Below the pieces are notes generated by a model that did not search any database, had not been told where the DNA came from, and worked only from the letters and a program-made list of their open reading frames with translations. A program made the translations under genes and the position numbers. A stretch of 64,000 nt of DNA from contig NZ_JAFMTQ010000014.1 in assembly GCF_026126405.1 (NCBI RefSeq), positions 34,531 through 98,530 on the forward strand, written 5' to 3'. The first letter of the stretch is position 1; each line of letters opens with the position of its first letter. Shown here in pieces: positions 18,929 to 27,729 of this stretch. The stretch is from Aureitalea sp. L0-47 (lineage in GTDB: Bacteria > Bacteroidota > Bacteroidia > Flavobacteriales > Flavobacteriaceae).

Positions 18929-20062
18929 ATGAAGATACTATTGGTTGGGGAATACAGCCGCTTGCACAACTCTCTCAAGGAAGGCCTTGTAAAATTAGGA
19001 CATGAGGTAACCATTGTCGGTAGTGGAGATGAATTCAAAAAGTACCCTGTCGATATTCAGATCAAGAGTAAATTCGAGAAGGGCTGGCGCAAAAAATTCA
19101 TGGTGTTGTGCTATAAACTCTTCGGAATAAACCTCAAAGCAAATAGCATCAAAAATCAGTTCTTCGAGCATGCTGAAAAACTTAGAGGCTATGATGTGGT
19201 TCAGCTCATAAATGAAAGTCCGCTGGGTGCAAATCCGGAGGTAGAAATGGAATGTATCGACTTTCTGAAATCGAATAATAAGCAGCTTTTCTTACTTTCC
19301 TGCGGAACAGATCATCTGAGTGTGAAGTATGCCCTCGAAAAGAAATTTCGTTATTCAATTCTAACTCCTTTGTTCGAAGGAAGGGTTTCCGAAGCCGATT
19401 TCGATCCGGTTCTGAAATATGTGCGTCCCGAATACAAAGCCTTACACGATTTTGTATTTGAAAGGATAGAAGGAGTGATCGCTTCGGATCTCGACTATCA
19501 CATACCACTTATAGGTCATGAAAAGTATCTCGGGATGATCCCAAACCCTATCAATACCAAAAAGATCGAATATATCCCTCTGGAGCCGACTGATAAGATC
19601 GTAATCTTCCATGGGATTAATCGGCCGAACTACTTTAAAAAAGGCAGTGATTATTTTTCCAAAGCCTTGAAACGACTTAAAATTTCTCACGGGGATCGCA
19701 TTGAGATCATTACCGCTGAAAGCGTCCCTTATGCCGAATATATCAAGTTGTACGATAGGGCGCACATCCTCCTTGACCAGGTCCTGGGTTATGACCAGGG
19801 GTACAATGCCCTGGAAGCCATGGCAAAGGGAAAGGTGGTTTTCACAGGGGCCGAAAAAGAGCATACAGATTATTTCGGACTTACGGAAAACGTGGCCGTA
19901 AATGCCAGTCCTGATGTGGATCAGATCTACGAATCCCTGGTAGATTTAATTGAATCACCAGTGAGAATTCAGCAAATATCAAGATCGGCCAGGGAATTTA
20001 TTGAGAAGGAACATGACTATCTGAAGATCGCGCAGAAATACCTCGATATCTACACAGCTTGA
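18929..20062 (+). CDS. Glycosyltransferase, GT-B fold (family 1/4-like)
   Basis: A 377-residue GT-B protein. It starts with MKILLVGEYSRLHNSLKEGL, a Rossmann strand with a short acceptor loop, and the C-terminal domain has IVIFHGINRPNYFKKGSDYF, ILLDQVLGYDQGYNALEAMA and GKVVFTGAEKE, matching the nucleotide-sugar site where E in ALEAM is the conserved acid. Weakly similar to other family members, so the donor is unknown. It is followed by the hexapeptide acyltransferase gene after 62 bases that contain a separate -7 box. Confidence 0.78.
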   Translation: MKILLVGEYSRLHNSLKEGLVKLGHEVTIVGSGDEFKKYPVDIQIKSKFEKGWRKKFMVLCYKLFGINLKANSIKNQFFEHAEKLRGYDVVQLINESPLGANPEVEMECIDFLKSNNKQLFLLSCGTDHLSVKYALEKKFRYSILTPLFEGRVSEADFDPVLKYVRPEYKALHDFVFERIEGVIASDLDYHIPLIGHEKYLGMIPNPINTKKIEYIPLEPTDKIVIFHGINRPNYFKKGSDYFSKALKRLKISHGDRIEIITAESVPYAEYIKLYDRAHILLDQVLGYDQGYNALEAMAKGKVVFTGAEKEHTDYFGLTENVAVNASPDVDQIYESLVDLIESPVRIQQISRSAREFIEKEHDYLKIAQKYLDIYTA

Positions 20063-20097
20063 TCGGATAATTCGATCAACATTAAGCCACTATTGAT

Positions 20098-20105
20098 TAC
20101 CTTTG
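20098..20105 (+). promoter_or_regulatory. -7 box upstream of hexapeptide acyltransferase
   Basis: TACCTTTG matches TAnnTTTG, 19 bases before the ATG at 20125. No clear -33 element. Confidence 0.35.
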
Positions 20106-20124
20106 TGCCAAATTACTTCAACCT

Positions 20125-20613
20125 ATGAGCATGAATGTTATATCCGACAAAGCCATTATTGGTAAAAATGTACAGATCGGTTCGTTTTGTGTGATCGACG
20201 AAGGGGTCGAAATCGGCGACAATACTGTCATCAAGAGTTATGTTGAATTGCGAAGCGGCACCAAGATCGGGAAGAATTGTTATATCGATTCTCGAGTGTC
20301 GAGTTCCGGTAATTGTGTGATCGGAGATAATGTGACGGTTAGATACGACAGTATTCTGGCTCGTGGTGTTAAAATTGGCGACGGGTCGTACATCTGCCCG
20401 AAAGTAATGACCAACAACCTAAACACGGAGAAAGAGCAAATTGGAGGTGCGCATCTGGGCAGCAATGTATTTGTGGGTACCGGCTGTGTTTTACAGCATG
20501 GGATCGAAATTGGAGACAACAGTGTACTAGGTGCCTTATCCTTTGTTAATAAGCACGTACCACCTAATGAAGTTTGGTTCGGGAATCCTGCTTCTTTCAA
20601 AAAGAAACTTTAG
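20125..20613 (+). CDS. Hexapeptide-repeat (left-handed beta-helix) acyltransferase, possibly FdtC/QdtC-like
   Basis: 162-residue trimeric LbH acyltransferase. Isoleucine-patch hexapeptides run through most of the chain (IGKNVQIGSFCVIDEGVEIG, then IGDNTV, IGKNCY, IGDNVT, IGDGSY), with an external loop NNLNTEKEQIGGAHLG and the usual end NEVWFGNPASFKKKL. Enzymes of this shape N-acetylate nucleotide-linked amino sugars, and the nearby 3,4-ketoisomerase and DegT aminotransferase would make such a substrate. That assignment is context inference. Its stop overlaps the stop of the convergent acyltransferase by 4 bases. Confidence 0.75.
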   Translation: MSMNVISDKAIIGKNVQIGSFCVIDEGVEIGDNTVIKSYVELRSGTKIGKNCYIDSRVSSSGNCVIGDNVTVRYDSILARGVKIGDGSYICPKVMTNNLNTEKEQIGGAHLGSNVFVGTGCVLQHGIEIGDNSVLGALSFVNKHVPPNEVWFGNPASFKKKL

Positions 20614-21359
20614 TATCTCCAGATATCCTTGTTCCGAAGTAACATGTCCTTTTCCGACTCCCAGTCGCGTACATAATTTGTTTTGAGAAGTTTTGCGGGT
20701 ATACCCCCTAACAGAATATTGCTACCGTACTCGGTATAGTCACGGTTGCACATGGAGTTTGATGCCACAACACAGGAATCCGGTGTTTTTGTATTGTTCA
20801 TAATAGAGACTCGATTCGAGATGGTGTTGTAATTCCCAATTTCGATCGCCCCTGCCATAGGGACATATTTCCCAGTAGTAAGGTCTTTCATAGGGTGAGC
20901 TGTGGTGTCCACAACCTGTGATTCATAACCGATTCCCGCCCAGTTACCAAGAACAATTCGGTGAGTACAAATAAACTTGACATTTGAACCCAGGCAACCC
21001 ATATCACCAAATTCGCAGTATCCGTTATGATGGATAAACACAAAACAATCTTTCCCTATATGTGCCCTGTTCTTAAAGACAATAGTTCCTTCGATGTCGA
21101 GTTCGGCCGTCCCGCGGTGGGTAGTCCCACGCTCGAATTGCAATCCGAAACCAATCATTCCCTTCTTTATTGGCCCTTCTATTATTACCTTACCCGTAAT
21201 ATTGGTGAACTTCACTGGCCCATAGAACATAACAGGTAACTTAATGGCCGTGGACAGCGGAAATTTCTTGAAATTAAAGTAAATTGTTTTACCCCAATTA
21301 ACAGAGCAGTGACGCCTGTATTTACGCTTGAAATTCCGGTATATTTTTCGAAGCCCCAT
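20610..21359 (-). CDS. Hexapeptide-repeat O-acetyltransferase-like protein
   Basis: 249-residue acyltransferase with a basic N-terminus (RKIYRNFKRKYRR) and a C-terminal LbH domain (about 70-230) carrying ISNRVSIMNN and NILLGGIPAKLLKTNYVRDWE, the typical end of xenobiotic/maltose-type acetyltransferases. Probably modifies the surface glycan. Last gene of the long minus-strand polysaccharide operon; its ATG shares one base with the stop of the flippase gene (TAATG), implying coupled translation. Confidence 0.78.
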   Translation of the reverse strand: MGLRKIYRNFKRKYRRHCSVNWGKTIYFNFKKFPLSTAIKLPVMFYGPVKFTNITGKVIIEGPIKKGMIGFGLQFERGTTHRGTAELDIEGTIVFKNRAHIGKDCFVFIHHNGYCEFGDMGCLGSNVKFICTHRIVLGNWAGIGYESQVVDTTAHPMKDLTTGKYVPMAGAIEIGNYNTISNRVSIMNNTKTPDSCVVASNSMCNRDYTEYGSNILLGGIPAKLLKTNYVRDWESEKDMLLRNKDIWRY

Positions 21360-22846
21360 TATTTCTTTCTTCGGTTTATAAAATCTCGTATCACCCCAGC
21401 TATGTCCATTTTCTTATTCAGGAAATATACAGTAAAAATAACAGACAGCAGAGCGAGGAATCCCTGGAATACATAACGTTGCAGGTCACCTTCTAAGTAT
21501 CCGATAGCAAAGCCAGCCCCAACCATTATGGTGCAGACGATAAATATTCCATAGAATTCCGCGGAAAGATAAAAGCTATACCTGAAATAGGTTATCACTG
21601 CCAGTCCGACAAAATGCACGAAGTAATAGATACAAAAGCTAATTCCCAGACCTTCCAGGCCTCCCAGGTTGTATCCCAGCACATTACTCGCGACTAGTAA
21701 TGCACTAAATCCTATAGCGGTTTTAATGAACAAGGACGAATCACCCTTGGCGATGATCACATAACCAATGGACCAGGATGCCGCTTTAAACAGCATTCCA
21801 AGGATCCCCCAGCTCACAAAGATCACAACCGGCAGGAAATCCCCGGAATATAATATTGTAATGATTAACGGAGCAAATACCAGGAATAACAATATGATGG
21901 GCGTAATTAATAAAACCGCGATATAGGCTTGTTCAAATACTGTTTTTCGCACTTCAACCATGGAATCTGTGATCGCCGAAAGTCGAGGGAAATAGTCGGT
22001 GGCCATGGCGTTGAATATAAGTCCAACGTATGTATTCAGGATCACGATCCCGGCCGTGTAGTAACCCACTTCGCTCACACCTCCTTCAGAACTGATATAG
22101 ATCTGGATGATGTATGCTGCCAACAAGGCGATCATACTGCTCACGCTTAAAGTAATACCCAGTTTTACCATTTCCTTTCCTTCGGAAAAGACATTCTTCG
22201 TAGCAACTTCCACTTTTTCGAGCTTCGTTTTTGCCCTGTAATAACTAGTAAAAGCAAAGCTGAGTAAGGTCGAAATGATAATGGCGGGCACAATTGCATC
22301 CAGCCTGAAAAAGTAGTACAGAGGCACAGTGATAATCAGTCCGGCGAGGTTACCGAAAACATTGGCAGAAGCCAGGTGCTTTAGTTTCCGGAGGCCTTGA
22401 AGAACCGCCAATTCTCCACTTGCAAGCTGCTTGAAAAGTAGAGCCAGGGCGATCCACACGAACGCCAGGGAAAAGGAGGTATCTCCAAACGCCAGTTTAC
22501 TCAACAGCCAGGAAAACACCATCATTAACACAGCACCAACCACGCCCGTAATCCAGACTAGTCTTCGCAGCACTTTCACAGTTCGGGCGACCTCAGTGTC
22601 AGTACCATTCTTCAGGGAATATGAGATATCTTTCACACCACTTTTATCAAGGCCGAGGTTTGTTGCACCATTCACAAGATTCAGAGTAGTGTTTAACAGC
22701 CCGGCGATCCCCATTCCTTCTGGGCCAATGAAGAGGGCGATGAATTTTGATCGAACGATCGAGATGAGGATATTGAAGACCTGGACACCCCCAAATAGTG
22801 AGGTGGCCTTCATAACCTGTCTGTATGAACTTTTTTGATCGCTCAT
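21359..22846 (-). CDS. Polysaccharide/lipid-linked oligosaccharide flippase (MOP superfamily)
   Basis: Integral membrane protein of 495 residues with about 12-14 hydrophobic helices. Typical Wzx start (SYRQVMKATSLFGGVQVFNILISIVRSKFIALFIGPEGMG split across the N-terminal helix) and FNAMATDYFPRLSAI in the seventh-helix region. Translocates undecaprenyl-linked repeat units across the inner membrane. It is the second flippase in the operon, 1 base after the WzxE-like gene. Two flippases may serve two glycans; that is inference. Confidence 0.83.
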   Translation of the reverse strand: MSDQKSSYRQVMKATSLFGGVQVFNILISIVRSKFIALFIGPEGMGIAGLLNTTLNLVNGATNLGLDKSGVKDISYSLKNGTDTEVARTVKVLRRLVWITGVVGAVLMMVFSWLLSKLAFGDTSFSLAFVWIALALLFKQLASGELAVLQGLRKLKHLASANVFGNLAGLIITVPLYYFFRLDAIVPAIIISTLLSFAFTSYYRAKTKLEKVEVATKNVFSEGKEMVKLGITLSVSSMIALLAAYIIQIYISSEGGVSEVGYYTAGIVILNTYVGLIFNAMATDYFPRLSAITDSMVEVRKTVFEQAYIAVLLITPIILLFLVFAPLIITILYSGDFLPVVIFVSWGILGMLFKAASWSIGYVIIAKGDSSLFIKTAIGFSALLVASNVLGYNLGGLEGLGISFCIYYFVHFVGLAVITYFRYSFYLSAEFYGIFIVCTIMVGAGFAIGYLEGDLQRYVFQGFLALLSVIFTVYFLNKKMDIAGVIRDFINRRKK

Positions 22847-22847
22847 G

Positions 22848-24164
22848 CTAACTATTATTCGATTCTGAAGTTAGATCATCCGGCCTGTCCGGGTTTTTTC
22901 TGAAATAGCGGATCAGAAGGAGTAATACAACCACAAATAGTACAGCGTATCGGATAAGGTGTGCAATAACAACCCCTTCCACTCCGTAATCGGTGATCAG
23001 GTAACGCGAAAGCACAAAAAAGAGTGCCACAGAGACCAATTCAGTAAAAACAAAATTCCAAACTAGTTTCTTCGCGATGAACTGATGGATAAGTACAAGT
23101 GTGGCCAATCTCACAAAATCACCGGCCAGTTGCCACTTGAACAAGGGCGCCATTCCATCGAAATCAATAAAAATGTATTCGATAAAAAGAAATCGCATGA
23201 AGTAAATGATGAACATCCCCACGGCAAATAAGGGAAGTAAGGTCTTGTAGATTACTCCAACTTCTTTCTTAAAATCATTCTGCGTTTTGATACCCACGAA
23301 TTTTGGTATCACATACAGTGTGAACAAGGCTGAAGAGAAAACCATATAATTCTTAGACAGGGTTGTCATACCGGTCCAGATACCGGCATCCGACTCCGAA
23401 AGTCGGTTTGCAAGTACCGATCGAATATCAATCTCCACCAAATTCATTAGCACTGTGGATGCAACCGACATCACCGTAAATGCCAGTAGTCTTTTGGCAA
23501 ACGGAGTGGCTAATTTCAATTTGCTGAATTGCACATACTCTCTAAGCACCTTTATGAAGATGAACAACATAACGATCACCTGTAATACTGGGATCACGGC
23601 AATCGCGATCAAGGCACCATCCAGGTCGTAATTATAGAGTAAGATGAGCGTTAGAGCCGCTCCCAGCAGGTAGGCTGTGAGTTCGATGGCAGCGAATTTC
23701 TTGTACCTGGACAAGCCGTTCACGATCCCATTGAATACCCTTTGAATTGAAATAAAGGGGACGATTACCGACACAAGCTTTATGATATATTCGTATTCCC
23801 GAGTGTAAAAGAAGTACTCACTGATCCAGCCCGAACCAAAAAACAAAACCGCAAAGCACAAGGCGCTACCCAGGATGGTAAAGACAAAGGTTGTGGAGAA
23901 CAATCGTTGAAGTTGCTCCCTGTCTTCTTTGTATTCGGCAACGTATTTAACGACACCATTGAAGGTTCCGAAGGAGGTAAGCGACATCAGGATCTGACCC
24001 AAATTTCGCAGGGAGCCGATCTTCGCATATCCGGCTTTCCCGGTAAGCTCGGTAAGCTCACGCTGTAGAAAAAAGGCAACAATCAGACGCACCACAATAA
24101 CTGTCGCATTCAACGACGTCATCTTCAGCAAAACATTGTTCCGTATAAATCTCGGGATCTTCAA
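22848..24164 (-). CDS. WzxE-like lipid-linked oligosaccharide flippase
   Basis: 438-residue MOP-family flippase with about 12 helices. Several stretches read like E. coli WzxE, which flips the enterobacterial common antigen trisaccharide: GTFNGVVKYVAEY, AGIWTGMTTLSKNYM, LYVIPKF and KWQLAGDFVRLA. The start codon directly follows the stop of the DegT aminotransferase, mirroring the E. coli wecE-wzxE order. This suggests the substrate ends in, or contains, an amino-deoxy sugar made by that aminotransferase. Similarity judged by eye. Confidence 0.8.
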   Translation of the reverse strand: MKIPRFIRNNVLLKMTSLNATVIVVRLIVAFFLQRELTELTGKAGYAKIGSLRNLGQILMSLTSFGTFNGVVKYVAEYKEDREQLQRLFSTTFVFTILGSALCFAVLFFGSGWISEYFFYTREYEYIIKLVSVIVPFISIQRVFNGIVNGLSRYKKFAAIELTAYLLGAALTLILLYNYDLDGALIAIAVIPVLQVIVMLFIFIKVLREYVQFSKLKLATPFAKRLLAFTVMSVASTVLMNLVEIDIRSVLANRLSESDAGIWTGMTTLSKNYMVFSSALFTLYVIPKFVGIKTQNDFKKEVGVIYKTLLPLFAVGMFIIYFMRFLFIEYIFIDFDGMAPLFKWQLAGDFVRLATLVLIHQFIAKKLVWNFVFTELVSVALFFVLSRYLITDYGVEGVVIAHLIRYAVLFVVVLLLLIRYFRKNPDRPDDLTSESNNS

Positions 24165-25265
24165 TTAGTAATTATTTAATACCTGGACCACCTTGTCGAC
24201 CTCTCCATCACTCATTACAGGGGAAATAGGGATACTTACTGCTTCCTCATGAATGTGTTCACATACAGGGAATTTCAAGTGACTGTATTCCTTTAATGCG
24301 CCCTGTCTGTGTGGTGCAATTGGATAATGAATGAGACAACCGATGCTGTTGGATTTTAAATATTCCATAAATCCAACGCGATCGGACACACGTACCACAA
24401 ACAGGTGAAAGATATGATCCTTTTTACCCGAATAGGAAGGCATAGTTATTTTCTCATTTTGAATTCCCTCGAGATATTTAAGAGCGATTTCTCTTCTCCG
24501 CTCATTATCCTGATCCAGCAATGGCAGTTTACACAACAGGAAAGCAGCCTGAAGTTCATCCAGTCTCGAATTGAAGCCTTTAAGGTCGTTCACGTACTTG
24601 GAGGAAGCCCCGTAGTTTCGCAATTTTCGAATTACTTCGGCTAGTTTAGCATCATTGGTTGTAACCGCTCCTCCATCTCCAAGGGCACCGAGATTCTTGG
24701 TAGGATAGAAACTAAATCCCGCTGCGTCCCCCAGGTTACCAGCCATTATTCCTTCGGAATTCATCGCACCATGACCTTGTGCCGCGTCTTCGATAACCAA
24801 CAAGCCATGTTCCCTTGCAAATTCGTTGATCACCTCCATAGGCGCCAGTTCGCCGTAGAGGTGAACCGGCATAATAGCTACTGTCTTTTCCGACAGGTGA
24901 TTTGTCAGGTCCTCCGTTTTGAAATTATAATTGGACGTATCTGCTTCCACCAGGACCGGAATCATACCCACCTGTTTTATTCCAAGAATAGTAGCGATAT
25001 AGGTATTCGAAGCCACCAGTACCTCGTCTCCTGCTTTTACTTTTCCCATGAGCTTATAGCCTTCCAGGATTAGACGTAAAGCATCGAGTCCGTTGCCCAC
25101 ACCAACGCAGTGTTTGGTCCCGCAATAATCTGCAAATCGGCCCTCAAAAGCAGTCACCTGGTTTCCCAATATGTAATAACCAACATCGAGAAAATCCTCG
25201 AAAACCGACTTGAATTTATCTTCAAATCGTTGGTTGATCTTATGTAAATCCAGGAATTGGATCAT
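24165..25265 (-). CDS. DegT/DnrJ/EryC1/StrS aminotransferase (dTDP-keto-sugar aminotransferase)
   Basis: PLP enzyme of 366 residues that aminates a nucleotide-linked keto sugar. [11 protein letters not shown] binds the cofactor phosphate, [11 protein letters not shown] gives the Asp-x-x-Gln ring contact and [17 protein letters not shown] carries the Schiff-base lysine; [12 protein letters not shown] is the dimer motif. Reads closest to the FdtB/QdtB/WecE group. With the ketoisomerase at 17365 the product would be a 3-amino-3,6-dideoxyhexose. It overlaps the acyltransferase gene by 4 bases (ATGA) and abuts the WzxE-like gene. Confidence 0.88.
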   Translation of the reverse strand: MIQFLDLHKINQRFEDKFKSVFEDFLDVGYYILGNQVTAFEGRFADYCGTKHCVGVGNGLDALRLILEGYKLMGKVKAGDEVLVASNTYIATILGIKQVGMIPVLVEADTSNYNFKTEDLTNHLSEKTVAIMPVHLYGELAPMEVINEFAREHGLLVIEDAAQGHGAMNSEGIMAGNLGDAAGFSFYPTKNLGALGDGGAVTTNDAKLAEVIRKLRNYGASSKYVNDLKGFNSRLDELQAAFLLCKLPLLDQDNERRREIALKYLEGIQNEKITMPSYSGKKDHIFHLFVVRVSDRVGFMEYLKSNSIGCLIHYPIAPHRQGALKEYSHLKFPVCEHIHEEAVSIPISPVMSDGEVDKVVQVLNNY

Positions 25266-26236
25266 CTCAGTTCGATGTTTAATTGCTTATAAGATGCAGT
25301 AGGCAGTAAATAGTTGTCTATAGTATGAGCTCTTGCCCCACAGGTTTCCTTCCAGAATATGAGACCGGCACTCAGCGCGGCTCCATTTTCCAGGCTGGAC
25401 GTATTGAAGTTGAAATAACGCCTTCCTTCGGAAAACTCGTTTATGATGAAGTCGTAGCAAAGATCTAGACTACCGTATTTATTTTTGTCAGCATTGCCCG
25501 ACACGTATTGAGGATGCACTGTTGTTTTTGTAAGAAATACAGTAGTTCCAGCCACAATGTTGCCATCCGAATTATAAACGTTCACTTGCTTGATATTATC
25601 GGGAAACCTTGAAGTGAGTAATTGAATCTCTTCCAGGGTGTGCACGGGCTCGGAGTCGTGTTTCTGCTGAAGATTGGGAATAAGGATCTCGTTCCAGAAC
25701 CCTTCTATATTATCATCGATAGTAACTCGTAAACCATGACGAACCGCCTTATTGATACCTTCTCTTCGGTTTTTCTGAAAACGGATTTTATGATCGTAAT
25801 CGAGGACCATTAATATATCTCGTTTAAGCAACTTCCCACCTGCCCTGTGCATCAGGTAATCGATCTCATCGGAAGGAACAAGATGGTACAATCTTGGGAT
25901 CATTCGGATTTCAATATCCTGAACACCCTGTTCATTTAAATACTTCAATACCTCAGCAAATGCGTCGAATGTATCTTGAAGTTTAGCTTTTTCAGACAAT
26001 ACGAATCCGCCGTAGGTCAACCCCTGATGTGAGTGCACCCTACTACCTTTCTTATTTGCGGGAAGTACTGCGAATAACTTACCTTCCTTAAATACGAGCA
26101 GTGAGAAGTCTTCAAACCGATCGCTGTGATATTCCATGAAACCCCGTTGAAAAAGGAATGTTGCATTTTTAGCCTTGGAACAAAACTGGTCCCAGGCTTC
26201 TTGGTGAGAATCGTTGTATTGTACTACTTTGTAAAT
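25262..26236 (-). CDS. GNAT/FemAB-like acyltransferase with apparent ATT start
   Basis: Acyltransferase of the GNAT/FemAB fold, probably modifying a sugar or glycan intermediate. The first ATG is at 26137 (291 residues), but the frame is open for 33 more codons upstream and these encode [28 protein letters not shown], which looks like the usual N-terminus of this flavobacterial family. No ATG, GTG or TTG exists between the in-frame stop at 26275-26273 and 26137; ATT at 26236, two bases after the sulfatase stop, is the best-placed initiator. Later motifs: [39 protein letters not shown]. It precedes the DegT gene with a 4-base overlap. Confidence 0.7.
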   Translation of the reverse strand: MYKVVQYNDSHQEAWDQFCSKAKNATFLFQRGFMEYHSDRFEDFSLLVFKEGKLFAVLPANKKGSRVHSHQGLTYGGFVLSEKAKLQDTFDAFAEVLKYLNEQGVQDIEIRMIPRLYHLVPSDEIDYLMHRAGGKLLKRDILMVLDYDHKIRFQKNRREGINKAVRHGLRVTIDDNIEGFWNEILIPNLQQKHDSEPVHTLEEIQLLTSRFPDNIKQVNVYNSDGNIVAGTTVFLTKTTVHPQYVSGNADKNKYGSLDLCYDFIINEFSEGRRYFNFNTSSLENGAALSAGLIFWKETCGARAHTIDNYLLPTASYKQLNIELR

Positions 26237-26238
26237 AG

Positions 26239-27702
26239 TTAGACCTTTTCGAAAGTTACTTTTCCGTCCTCGTCAATACACTTATAAACGCCTTTTGGGG
26301 CATTTTCTTCTATGATTATATAACTGCTGTTCTCTTCGAGCTTGTTCAAATATGACTCATTTTCGGCTAAATACGAAAAAAGAATCCTGAAAACATTAAC
26401 GGGCGATTCAAGTTTGGAATCAAATTCCGGGGCTATTCCGTCCGGCCAGTGAATGGCAAGTTGAGCGCTGTATATGCTATAGATCCAGTCTCTTTCCAAG
26501 GATTTTTTCCTGGCCTGCAGGGTGTAATCCATCCCTACATCGCCACCGTGATCTGCCATTATGATAATCAGCGCATTCGGGTCATTGGCCTTAATTATGT
26601 CAATTGCTTTAGTAAGGGTGGTGTTGGCGATCTGTAGGCGCTCGATCCACAGTTCCTTTTCCTTTTCAGCACCTAAACTACTTTCTTTCCTCGAAGGAAC
26701 ATGACCTGGCTTGAAGATCTCAACAAAGTAAAATTTCGGTTGAAGGGAATCGAGTTTCATAGTCGTCTCTAGCGGTTCGAAGATCTCTTTTTCCTTGCTA
26801 TATCCAGTTCCTATAAAGCCCACATCTTCTTTTGTGAAGTTGCTGTAGTCATATCCCATTTTCGGTTTGTTGGCCAGTAAATAAGGGACTTCCGCAATAA
26901 AATGCGTCTTATACCCATTGTTCTTTAGTATATCCAGCACAGGGTTACCAGAAACGATAACTTCCCTGCCATTAATGGTCTCTGCGAGATTAAACCCGTA
27001 ATTGAGGTAGTGATGTTTCATTCCGAAAGTAGCCATATTTGAGGCGAGGGTTGCATTGTAATTGCTTCGGAAACCATCGTACAGCGTAAATCCGTTCTTC
27101 TCGAGATAGTTTTTGAAGTCACTATTGTCAATTTCATAGTAACCTCTATCCATCTCCGAAAAGTTCACATACCCATCAGGTTGCAGGTAGTAAATATTGG
27201 GTGTCTTTTTAAAAATTGCAGCTTCGATATCATCCGGCTGTTGCATCCAGGCGTCCGAATAGTTCAATTGCTGAAGTACCGTTGGGACTAGTGAAAACAA
27301 TCCTATAAAGGCCAGAAGTAATTGAAATACAACCAGTTTCTTAAGATGCTTATACAGGAAATAGGCAAAAACTACAGAGACAATCACGATACCAAGCGTA
27401 AACCATAAACGGAATTGTGCATACAGAGACAGCTCAATAAAAACTAAGAAAAACAACAAACTCATGAAGGGGAATGTGTATTTTCTAAGTCTCGATAATG
27501 CATCAATTTTAAGGATGCGGCGAGTAATGAAGAAGGCAACAACCGGTACGATTAGAAAAAGACAAATGAAAAAACCCAGATGCTTCCACGAATTGATGAG
27601 GGAATAATTATTTGAGTAATAGAATATAACCGGGTACAAACCGCAGGCTAACCCCAGAAGGAGGGGTTGGGTTAGTTTGTCATTTTGAATCTTTTCTGTC
27701 AT
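26239..27702 (-). CDS. Membrane-anchored sulfatase-like (alkaline phosphatase superfamily) protein
   Basis: 487 residues: four or five N-terminal membrane helices (about 12-155), then a periplasmic sulfatase-like domain. Metal-site motifs are visible: YYLQPDGYVNF (first Asp), ASNMATFGMKHHY (probable Thr nucleophile region), FKPGHVPSR (His) and IIIMADHGGDVG (Asp-His). The sulfatase C/S-x-P-x-R motif is absent, so it is more likely a phosphoethanolamine/phosphoglycerol-type transferase or phosphohydrolase than a true sulfatase. It is a tandem paralogue of 27730-29241, in the polysaccharide operon, so it may decorate the glycan or lipid A. Confidence 0.75.
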   Translation of the reverse strand: MTEKIQNDKLTQPLLLGLACGLYPVIFYYSNNYSLINSWKHLGFFICLFLIVPVVAFFITRRILKIDALSRLRKYTFPFMSLLFFLVFIELSLYAQFRLWFTLGIVIVSVVFAYFLYKHLKKLVVFQLLLAFIGLFSLVPTVLQQLNYSDAWMQQPDDIEAAIFKKTPNIYYLQPDGYVNFSEMDRGYYEIDNSDFKNYLEKNGFTLYDGFRSNYNATLASNMATFGMKHHYLNYGFNLAETINGREVIVSGNPVLDILKNNGYKTHFIAEVPYLLANKPKMGYDYSNFTKEDVGFIGTGYSKEKEIFEPLETTMKLDSLQPKFYFVEIFKPGHVPSRKESSLGAEKEKELWIERLQIANTTLTKAIDIIKANDPNALIIIMADHGGDVGMDYTLQARKKSLERDWIYSIYSAQLAIHWPDGIAPEFDSKLESPVNVFRILFSYLAENESYLNKLEENSSYIIIEENAPKGVYKCIDEDGKVTFEKV

Positions 27703-27729
27703 CTGAATATTAAAATTCGAAATTGCGTT

